A stretch of DNA of 64,000 nucleotides from Parelaphostrongylus tenuis (taxonomy: Eukaryota > Nematoda > Chromadorea > Rhabditida > Metastrongylidae), in assembly GCA_019055375.1 (NCBI GenBank), contig JAHQIW010003648.1, positions 298,501 through 362,500 of the forward strand, read 5' to 3'. The position numbers and the translations under genes were made by a program. Of the stretch, positions 14,301 through 26,300 are shown piece by piece. Each line of letters opens with the position of its first letter. The first letter of the stretch is position 1. The notes beneath the pieces were generated by a model that saw only the letters and a list, made by a program, of their open reading frames with translations, was not told where the DNA came from and did not search any database.

Positions 14301-17300
14301 TCATTCAATCCATACGCTGTTAGTTGTGTCTCCGACTTGTACCAGATTTTTGCTAGAATTATATGACAGGGTTATTTTCCACTAAAGGTAAACAAAGAAA
14401 AGTTCTCAAAAACTAACTGGAAAATTTTTCATTGACAAAGGTACGGACGGAAATGAGTTGACAAAGCAAAATTTTATATTAGGGAAATGCTTATGGTGGA
14501 AGACAACTCTAAGTGATGCAATAACTTGAAACAGATTCAAGACTTTTATTGACGAAAATTTTCATAGACGATTGAAGTTACCACGAAAACATTGTACATA
14601 TTGAACGACTTGTATATTTGTTCCACAAATTTTGTCACTTGTGGAGCACCAACCATCGAGTTGCAAAGTCACTCAAAGAGCTTTCAGATTGCGGACAGAA
14701 AACCAAACGCAGGTCATAAGCGAGCTCGTGGTTTCCTGAGATGCAGGTGAAACGAGCCAATTTTTAACATACAATAACAATCATCGTCGACGTTTCACCA
14801 CCACTTTATGACGAAAATGAGGTCGCAGTGGAGGAATTTCCACACAAAGCATTTCTGTAGATTATATTTTATTACATTAATTTTATGTAACATATTGGCG
14901 ACTTCAACGGTAAGATTTGACTTGGCAAAATGCTGTCATGGTTAAAAATCAAATGAACAGTATGAGCTATTGTTGTCGCTTTTTCCATGTTGCTTATCTA
15001 AGTGCAACATTCTTTGTGAATCAAAGGAAGATTAACAAAACCACGCTACTTCAAAAAAAGTGGATCCACAAAGACCGATAACTATCGCACAACCTCCCTA
15101 TTCTTTTCAACAGCAAACATCTTTGAAAGAATTCGGTGGGACAGACAGTCAAAAACTCAGAGAGATATGAACGAAAGTGCAAGAGAGTTTCGCAATGACA
15201 ACAAGATTGACGAAAACAAAGAGGTTAGGCAAAAGAAGCTATTCATCCATAGTGCTGTTCTCTAGAAAGTCAAAAAAACCCCAGTGAGATATGAAAATTA
15301 AAAATCTATTGCGTGTTCATATCGTATGTATAACATCGGGCATTAGCTCGGCGTGATGTATGGTTGCAATATTTACTGGGCTGGCAAGAAATTTCTCGGA
15401 CTTTTCTATTTTTGTTGATTATTTCCCAAGTATTCAAGTTTCTGTCCTTACTATCGCTTAAAACAGCTTTTTGCGGTTATTTTGTACATTTGTTTCAAGA
15501 TGGACTTATCTCAAGAGCAAATACGATTGTTGATGCTACACGAGAATCGTTGCGTGCCAAATCAGCATTTGAACCTAAACGATTTCGTGTAGCACCAACA
15601 ATCGTTTTTGCTCTAACGACAATTCCCCTTGAAACAGATGTATAAATGTTGTATATTAAAATAACCGCAAGAAGCTGCTCTGAACAGTAGTAAAAATTTG
15701 GGGAAAAAGTTCTGAGAAAATGCTTGTGACTTCTTGGGTGTCGGGCATTGTTCGTGTTTTTGGGCTCATTTGAAGCCCATCTTCTCCCGCGTTGATTGTT
15801 ATATAATTTACCTACTTATTTCAAGATGGAGTTAACAAGCGAGCAAATTACATTGCTGATGAACACGAATGGCTCTGTTGGGTTGATGCATGCAACGGTG
15901 GTAAGTGAATGCATCAATCCGGCTTGGGACGAAGGCACAGTTCGCAAAAGTGCGGTGTACAGGTGGTTCAGAAGGTTTGACGAAGGTGAAGAAAGTTTGA
16001 AAGATCAGCCGCGTTCATGTCGTCCAAAAAAAGTTAATCGTCAAGCTGTGGTTGAAGCGATTGAAGAAAACCCCTGATTGACAACTCGTTCATTCATTTC
16101 TTCAAGAGCAATAAATCGGAATTCTATGCTCGCGGAATCGATCTTTTGCCGGAGAAGTGGCAGGAAGTGTTTGAAGTTAAAAGACGAGTGCTTCGTCATC
16201 ACGCGTAAATTCGCGCCACATCTCGGTTCCATTTTTTACATAGACGCACATACATACCCTGCCCATGTGGCACTCAGTGCGGTTGGTCTACATATCAACT
16301 AGTGGACTAAAAAACAACAAATTTGCTGAGTTTATAATGAACGCTGTTTGCTATACGATTTAACATTTATGTTTTCGTCTAGGTTTCACCTACTGTGGTT
16401 ATGAAAATCCTCTTTCAGGCTCTGAAGAAGGCGAAACCGCCGAAACATTAGCCACTGATACGACCTCTAATGTACTTTATTGTACAGAATAAATGTGTAT
16501 TAACAACCTCGTGTATGCTGATTGAGAAAATCACGAAACATATTTATATAAACTATATTGTTTTGAGGGAATTATGATGTTCACGATTTAGCACAGTGGT
16601 CTCAGTTGCCATCAGCGATCTTTTTAAAGATTTCGATTGATTATACATCCATCATAGTGCTAATTGACTCACATTTGTTTGAGACATCAAACACAATATG
16701 GTTCCTCATGCGAACACTCCGACGGTAGTAGTTGTCGTCGACTGACTTCCTGTTTAGATCCGTAATGAAATGGTTGTAGCTCCTGTAACAGCTACGCTGA
16801 CAAGAAGCACAACTCTAAATACTTCTGTACTATCTAGAGGGTTATGTTGATTAAGAGTTTAACTAAATTTGTAATAAACATAAAGCGTTTGGCGCCCTGA
16901 AAATGCACAATTCAATTGCATTGAGCATCGTAGAGGTGATTGATTGTATAATTAGCCTTTTTTTCAGATAGGTTTACCGACATTGGGGACCTCATACAGA
17001 TGGTCAGCCGGTGACGTAGAATCGTAGTCCAACGATTGTAAGCATTTCAGTGCATCTCTAATCATTGCGTTACTCGCACATACTTAGCACAAGTAACTCA
17101 ATCACCTCTAGTAAGAATTGACACTCAAACACATGTGTGGTTTCCAGTCCGCGCGCTTCAAATCATCATCTCGTACAAATGACATGGAACATGTCACCAC
17201 TTTCACTGTGAGGAACTGCCAGTGATGAAAAAGCAAAAGAGTATACAACAACGTAAGATGTCATCGATGAAAAGGCTTGGAATTCAAAATTCTAGGGGAG

Positions 17301-20300
17301 AATAGTTTCGTAAACGCCTAAAATGCGGAAAATTCAAGCAATTGAGGAATTTCAGTTTTACATGAAAAATGTCCGATGTGTCTTTTCATGAAAATATGGT
17401 TCTCATTCATGCCCTTGTCTTAGGGAATGATAAGCCCTTGACGGGGATAAAGAAATGCGCGAAGCATAGCGGTGACTAGAAACCACATATCATTGATCAT
17501 TGATGACTCATCATTGATCATTGATCATTGATGGAGCGCTCATCATTGATGACGAGCGTCGATCATTAAACATAGATGTGACTTGAGAAGCAGTTATTTT
17601 CGCTGCTAAGGTCAAACTCATGGCAGTGCTCGATCAAGCTACTCCATAGAAAAGATGCAAGATATTCATATCCGATTCAGTTTTTTTATGATGAAAAACA
17701 GCATGACAACATTCAGGAAAAAACGAATTTCTGAAAACTCAGAAAACTTCCTTTCAGATGAAAGCTATGGCTCAGAATTTATGTGGTAAGCATTTGTTAT
17801 GCCAGCATCACTGGAGTGGTACAAGTTTTGTGCCAGATGAAATCGTCTTAAGTGAATAATAAGATTGGAATGATAGCATGTCATCTCTTTCGCTGCTAAA
17901 GTGAAAAACACTATTGTTCGTGAAAGACTTCCCTTCTAGATTTCTGTCTATTTCCTCGTCTAATCTTCAAAGAACTCGAATTATGACTACTTTTTTGGTT
18001 TTTTGGTGGCGGGCGTATTTTCAGTACACCATCAAGGCCCCACTCTGTGCTTCTCTCAGCCGTGTCTAACATGTTTGAAATGGTGTGAATCGTTTTCGAT
18101 TACGGCGTGTTCTTCAACCCCAATCGCACGTCTACGAAGATTGGTGCAGGCTCCATAGATACAGTGATACTTTCATACAAGATCTATAACAATTTATCGT
18201 CGAAAAAAGATGCAATGTCGTTGAAGGAACACTCATAGATGTGATTTGATTCAAAAAATTCATGCGCTCTCATCCTGCATTTTCAGTGGGAAAAGCATAT
18301 GTTTGCGGAATTTACATATTTTCAACTTTTACTAAACATTTTTTCTAGTAGTATTTGCTATTAAAGTCTTTCGATACTTCAGGCAATGAGGATGTGGACT
18401 AGGCTTGTTATCCGGAAAAGCCTCTATGGAACATCCTACTGGCAAAGAGAAGATTATGCCTTGCATTCAATATAGTCAACCCGTTACTCCGAGTTCAGAG
18501 TGAACTGTTAGTGTCTATATGGTGAAAAAACGAATTTCACTAACAACACCTTCAGAAAGCTTTCCAGTGATATTCCATCTCTTAGTACCGATAAGTATTC
18601 CCTAGAATTTGAATTTTATTGTATAAGTACCAAAACAGCGCACCGACAGCCGCTATTCGTAAACGTCCGACCGCCTGCCAGCCGAAATGGGCCGCCGTCT
18701 CAAACATTTCATCCATTTCGTGGCTGTCATCAATTCCCTTGACGGACGATTGCTGACAGCCATCGATCACGACTGAAACACGGCCGAAAGAAGCGCGGAG
18801 CGAGAGCCTCGATGGTGTTGTGCGAACACGAAGGCCTCCACAAAGGGTAGTCACAGTTCGAGTCCATTACACATGCATCAGATTCCATGTATTGCTCGCA
18901 TCTTAGAATTCTTGTGGCTATAATTCAGATCGTACCTTGCCGTTAAAGATGGATTGAGCAGCACATAGAGGCTGAATTGCGGATGATTGATATTTCTGAT
19001 AAGACTAAACCACTGCTTACAATCCAACAAATGAGAGTGAGTTTTCCTAAATTTCCTTGCGAATGCAGCGCTTCCATCGTGATATTCGGCCGGTAGGCAT
19101 CGAAATTTGAAGCCTCACATTGCTACATTTTTTGAATTATAAGGTTTATAGGAGTAGTAATGGAAAGGAACAGACGAAAAATATCCGAATTCCAACTTTC
19201 CTTTGCAATTTTATTTCTCCTATCGCACATTGATTCGCTTAGATTACGCACCACTACCTCCATTCAACTCAGTATGAATGAAAGCGACAGTAGTTGATTA
19301 AGCACGTACAGCGCTGAGCTTGACCTCGATGGTTAAAGCTGCGGGTTATGCTATGCCGCCGTGCTTACTCTCTAGAATGTTTGTCCACTGTCGAAGACAG
19401 TTTGTTGGGCCGTCTGACTGATTTTCGCTTCGGTACAAATAACCTTAATGTCAAGATGAGACCATTCTGATCACATAAACATCTCCAAAAATTAATGTTC
19501 TTATCCGTACAAAAAAAAAATCTGAGAAAAATTAGCGCTCATTTTAGTCGCACAAAAAAATCTAAGAGAAATCCAATGAAAAGCTGGATTTTCAAAATTA
19601 TTCGGAAGAATCTCGGTAATTATGTATTAGTTGAGGAATAAATTGCTGAAATATGAGAAAAAATAACTCACTCTTGTACGTGTTCTATGCTCAACATAGC
19701 ACCAATATGATCAAAAATGTTCCAGTTCGGATCCTCATAGTCATAGTCGTCCAATGTTTGGTTGTAGAATCGAATCAGTCCAGACGGAGCAGTGAAGAAC
19801 ACCAGATGAATCAAGTTACTAAAAAGTCTCATTTGAAAATGTCACCTCTAACAATGTGTACATTAGACCCAATAGTTATATGTCAATCAATTCCTGAGTC
19901 TTCTTAACAAAAATTATTGCAAGCGAGGAGTAATGCGAGTACTGCTCTAGCAGTTCGTCAGAAATTTGGTAGTTATAGATATCAGAGAGAAGCAATACAA
20001 GAGCCGAAATGGAACATACTCTTTCAGGAACTGCCATTGCTGATCCCAGCTGTCTTGAAGTGCACTCGTTGCCTCAAGATCCACTAACAACTTATTAACT
20101 AGTTGTTCTCGCGGCTGACATAGCACCGGCAGTTTGCCTGAAATGTAACATACGAGCAAACCTTTTCATGCCCAAATGGCTTATCCCATGGACGACGTAA
20201 GTGCTCCGTGCAGGCGTTCCAACGAAAGCCGGGCATGGAGTTTTTCAAAGCTTTCGTTTTTTTGATAACAGACTCAGTATAAAGTTGAATCAGCTGTTTA

Positions 20301-23300
20301 CCAGTACTCTAAACTCTATTAAAAAAGAGATCTCCTCCAAGAAACAGTATAACAAAATTGAAGACAAAAAAACAAAGATAAGTCAGCCCTCATATAACAG
20401 ACCACTGGCGTGGCTCAAAAAACGATTATCTGGCATATTGACAGTTGAACGCGGTCTTAAGAAAACACTCGAAACCATATATGAAGACCTTTGGATATTT
20501 ACATTCAAGCGTAGCAGAAGTAAGGAGATCCTTACCACTGTGCCTCATTTGCTCAGCATAGACGACAAATGCCTCCTCTTTCGTAATATTTGTGTCAGTG
20601 TCATTCAAGAGACAGTAGCGCCTACAAGTAACAAATATATTCTACAAACTTCAGAATCAAATATTCTAAACCATTCGGTCGCATCCCCACACAGAATTCT
20701 GTCGTAGAAATGATTTATTAGTGTCACTTGACATTCAGCAGTAGAAGATTCTAGCTATTGTAAAAAGCAGTAAGTGCGTTCTGATTGAATTAAGCGAAAT
20801 ATTGATTGCAGGTAAGCATCACCCACCAGTGCGGATGAACTCTCCATTGCTTGTCGCTCATCCATGCCGTCTGTACGTGACTATAGTCATAGGTGCGACT
20901 TTTCGGTCGCCATCTGTGTTCGTCACCTTTCGCCACTGCCAAGCCGAGCCTGAACTCGTTTTTTAAAAAGCTTGTTGTGAAGGAAAAACTTCTTTGTTCG
21001 TTGTTTTACTTGCGAATGAGGCGCTATCGGCTTTTTCAGCGCCAGTAATTGTTATCTCAAATCTGTTAGGGCAATCAGATTTTCCAAATTATCCAGCGAT
21101 GTTTTGCAATTTGATATTATCATTCGATTCTTTTACTAGTCCTATAGGATATACTCAGTGATCATGCTAATCCTGGAAAACAAAAGTGTGTTACCACTAT
21201 GACTCAACTAGAAAGCTTGAATAATACAGGCCGCTACGTCTTTCTAGTGAAAAAGTACCACAAACAATGCTGACTCTGCTCAAAAATTAAGCTACCATAA
21301 AAAATACACCTTCTGTTTTTGTGATTACATAGGCACAACTGGGTTGTACGATAGATTTAACTTTCCAGGCGATTCAAAAGATCTAAAAATGCTTGACTAA
21401 CACGAAGTTTGCCCCCTTGATACATTCGGAGTAATAGGTATTCGTCTGCGGATAAATCCGATCCAACATTTCTGTGCCGTACAATACGTCAAGAAGTTGC
21501 GGATCACTGTTATCACAGTTCAGCACCATCTTTCGCACCTGAATTGCTTAGTTACGTGTCGGAAATCACGCATAGCGATAAATGGAATGCTGCCGATGCT
21601 ACAAGGATAACTCATTCGGAACACCTATCCACATGAAGTTACTTGCATTTCCGCAATGTTGCCTTCAGCTTTGAACACAGAGTATTCACTATGAAAATTC
21701 AGAAGTTGAAGCTTACGGAAGAGATTCTACAGATTATAAACCGTCGCTCTTCAACACACTAGACAAGTGGGAACTTTGAGATTTCCCAAAATAATGCTTA
21801 TCAGCGTTTTCTTTAGGTGCAAAGTTCTAACAAAAACATGAGAAACGAAACACATGGAAAAGTGAGTAATTTTGCATTTATAGAAAAATAATGTTGACTC
21901 TGCACTTTCTATCATGGAATTGTGGTGTTTAACACTCAATATCCAAAGTTTATTCTGTGTGGTGCATGTGTAAGAAATATGATAGACGAAGTCATTGCCT
22001 TGCAGCGGTTTATTTTTACCTAGGAGTTAAGGGGTTAACAAAATCCGTTTGTAATTACATAGAATCTCAATCTAACCCATAAACTTCGCCTCGTATTTTC
22101 GATCTAATGATTCCGTGTTTAACCTAGACTTTTGACAAAACATTAGGTAAATATTTGGAAATTTTCTCACAAAATCGAAAGGGAACGTAAAAGCGCCAAT
22201 CCTTTCTCAATGATTTAGAAGTCTCGCTATGATAAACAATAGAGAATCATAAAATGCGTCATGTCTATCTCAATGAAGATTTGATTATTTTCAGTACTTT
22301 GAAGGCAACACAGCTAAGAATAGATTCCTTATGAACAATTACACCATCCTGTGAAGGGTTTATAATGAGTAACTAGGTTTTGATTGATCCTACAATGTTC
22401 CAAACGGCACCTTGTGTCATCGTCAGCATTCACATTTTGAGTACAACGTTGGAAAGAAAAGCGCAAGTAGTCTATCATTGATTGAAAGAGTGAAAATTTC
22501 CTGCTCATGCAGATTGCAACATGCAGTAGAGTGTCACCGAAAGCACAACCAACGACAAACGCTGAGATTATGCGGCGACGCGTCTCAGAGGTCCCCACGT
22601 GGGATGTGCTGGTAAGACTTTACCATTGTTGATGGTTAAATTCGAATAACAGAAGCAAAGACTTTTAACAACGATAATGCCAAGCGTTCCATTTTGAGCA
22701 CCGCGCAAATGATGATTGCTTCCCAGGACGGAGTAGTTTTTACTGCAATGTATCACGCATCGGGTATTTAGACTAGATCCACCCGAGTTAACTTTACGGA
22801 CTATAACGAGTGTTTCAGGCTTTAGATTACTGTAAAGATAAACAGAAGTTTATTTTTCAGCAACAAGTCAAAGATTTTTGATTTGCAAAAATTTCAATGC
22901 TGGATGGAGATCCACTGCGCTATAGAAATTTGGTGCACATGTGGGGCGAAATGGCTTGACAAACACATCATGTCATTACAATGCACCAAAGCCAGGTCTT
23001 TAGCTCATTACATGTAAGTTACATCGAACGACACATGTATGCTTTTCCGTGAGAAGCAATCGTTGTAGCACCACCGTTCCTACACCTGTATAACTGTAAC
23101 CTAACGGTGTTAACGAAACGCTTGGCGAACAAAAAGCGGATTGAGATGGTCGTGCGCCATACGAAATTTCGGATATGTTCGATGCATTCAGCAAATGTTG
23201 TCCCCTGCTCGCAATACAGATTGGAAATCTCCTCCTTGTCTTGCGAAAATCGAATCTAAGTATTAACTGATAACACTGTAATGCTAAAATAGACCGAAAA

Positions 23301-26300
23301 AGACCATATGAAAAAGTGAATAAGCAACAAAAAAAATTAAATGCGATTCAGAAAGAAAGGTAAAAAGTGATGTACTTTAGGGTTGAATGCGATTTAGAAA
23401 AAAAAAGACATGAAGAATAATGTAAAATAACGTTGTGCTATATTTCGGTCGAAATCTTATTAATCAATTAGTCAACCTTGATAAATAGCACTAAATCATA
23501 CCGACTATGACACTGCAGTAATGTCATACCTGTTGTGTTTGTGGCACCTCGAGTTCGAGCAGATCCATGTTGTTATAATTCTGTTTATGGGATCGACTTC
23601 TTGGATCCTTAAAGTGTTTATGAACAATTATGGATTTTTAGCAAAATTATAGCAGCACCAAACAAACCGAAACGCGATAAATTTGGTAACAAAGGTGGAT
23701 CATTTCAGTTATCCGGCAGAATATCAAGAAAAGACTCCCTCTGCTGGACAACGACTTTCCATTGCCTTTCCAGTATCATCTAAGAAATCTTTAAATAGTA
23801 TTGTACGTGCTCGCTCTTTCAAAAGACCTCCTTATAGCGTTGTAGCCTTTAGAACAGACTTATGTTCCACACGCGCCGCGTGCTTCAATACAATGTAAAA
23901 ACCATTTGAAAAATTGAACATACCCATCAGTTTCTTGTATTCAAGCCCTCGATTAATTACTAAAACATCAGAATCGGAAGAGAAATATCTTTCTTTTTGA
24001 ATATAGGTGCGGATAGGGAAAAGTACCGAGAACACTTCGCTGGAATCACATATTTCTTCCTAATAATTTGCATAATGCCGATGTTCTAAGGCTTTTTTTT
24101 CAGATACGGTTGTCTCTCGCCGCTCAGATTCTTCCACTATTAATAACTACTCAACCATTGCTCACTTACGTCACCTCTGAATAACTGTAAGTAAACGGAT
24201 GATTGATATAAACTTGGTTATCGTGAGGGTTATCTGATGTATAGGTATCGACTCAGCATGAGTAATAATTTTTGATAAATTACTACCTGTTCTCCATTTT
24301 TTATTTACTGAGGCGACTCTTGGGTCTTATATAATACTACGGAAGAGGTAAAATAAAGATTCTCCTTGTGATCCCTTTTGTATTATGCAATACAATTGAT
24401 TGAATGCCAAATTCAGTACGATGCGCAATAAACGAGAGTTTTTCTTTGCAGAAGACATGTGTAACTAAACCAAAAGCAATGAGCGAGTAGAGAAAATCTT
24501 GTTCTATCAAGGCAATACAGGAATTCCAAAAATTTTGATAAAGAAAAAACCTTAATCAAACAAGGAAGATCGCGCAATTCGCTCTGCGTTCATCGATTTC
24601 CATAGCCGTCCGTTCGGGGTTGAAACAGACTTATGTTCCACACGCGCCGCGCGCTCTAATTATTATCGCGCTCATATTTCGCTGGAAGCAAGAACAATAT
24701 ATAAACATGTAGGGGAAACCTAGTGGTATCATACCCACATGTTATATCGATATTTTTTGTCATTGCGGAGAAAAATCCTAAATTCAATGAAAAAGATTGC
24801 ACCACACATGCGAGTTGCGCCTGCACGATCGGCTGAATTCGTGTTGATCCATGGTCACGCACACAAACCTGCCGACAAACAAATGCGAGGCGTATGTAAA
24901 ACTCATTATGATATCCACTACTACACTGAAGTGAAACAGTCTTTTTAGAATGTAAACACAGCGTTGAAATTGTCGAAACTTGCGCTATTGAATGCACACG
25001 TAAAATTCAGAGGCAGAGCTCTTTTTTGAGAGAAATACGTGGGTGGGGAACCCAAGGCTTCTCCTTTGGCTACGACGCTGCTAAAATGCTTTTCTGGAAA
25101 GCAAATTTATTTTGGATACTTCGAGATTAAAGCTATCGAACAATTATCAGCAGTCTAAGGAGTGAGATTTATCGAGGGAAATATAAACGTAGTGATAATA
25201 AAAACAGCAGCGTGTGAAGTATAATCTTATTGAATGCTACAATGCTATAAAAGGCCCTATCGAGAGCGGGCACGTATTGCAATCTTCAGAGACTTATGCT
25301 TTCGAATGGTGAACAACACTCTTGTAAAAATTTCTTGTCCAGAGAAAGGAGTAGTTTCTTCAATCGCTGTCAGAAAACCGAAAAGAGCCCAAACGTAAGT
25401 AGTAGCACGTACAATTGGCCGTAACTGGGGATGGAACATAACGAAACCGTTTTGATCGAGCATGAAGAAATAACTGCGACCGCCAATCTGAATTTCCTCA
25501 GTCAGTATTAGCAAAAAATACTAGCTAGTCAATCGCACTTTTGATTAAAGAAGTGGCGACGACGTACGTTCGATTTTGTAGAGGTCATGTAATTATAACG
25601 AATCATGTGTGACTCATGTCGACCAAAGGAGGCCGCCTTTTGATTTAGACTCACCATTGCTTACAAATAAAATAGTAATAATTCATTAGTCAAAATTTGA
25701 AACCTCATAAATTGAAACGCATGAGAAAAACTTCATTCTGTTAATCTAAGTACGCATAACATTTCAAAGGTTTACTTCAAGCTAAGATTTACTCGAATGT
25801 GGAATTTGCTAGAAAATTGTGAACGGCCTCGCATTTTTCCAGAGTTATGAGAGAAAACGTGCAAATATTGACCAAAAGTTGTAGAACGCTTCTACACTCT
25901 GTTAAACCATTTCCTATTTACTAAATTACTTTGTAAATCGAATTAAGAGCTTTGAAAAGTAGATTTCATTTCGTGGGCTCTGAGAGACTTTGAATTCATC
26001 AGAGAAGTTCAAAAACCTGTACATTATTCGCAAAATTCTGCGGATTTTAACTTTATTTTGATGAAAATTTAAATAGAATCACAATGATGTTGGAGGAGGA
26101 AGTGAGTTTTCATCAATAGAACAAAGAGAGTAATCGCGAAGATGGAGATACTTTTGAGAACGATGAGTATCTGTTGCTGTTAACACAAAACATTGTTGGT
26201 AATAGAATGAACTGAAGGAAGCGACGACAAAGGTGTTTATGATAGGACCGTAGATGAGTGGATAAATAATTTAGTATATTCAGTAATGTAGAGATGTGCA

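Noticed and set aside
15364..15645. 93-codon plus-strand ORF
   Set aside because: It reads through the mariner inverted duplication in the wrong frame.
18582..18854. 90-codon minus-strand ORF as a C-terminal alpha-2/delta exon
   Set aside because: Exons 22 and 23 join in phase across it, and it overlaps a dispersed repeat also seen at 32.7 kb.
20201..20707. 168-codon plus-strand ORF, the longest ordinary ORF in the window
   Set aside because: It lies antisense to alpha-2/delta exon 20 (20621-20536), which has conserved sequence, splice sites and matching phases; the plus-strand product has no recognisable motif.
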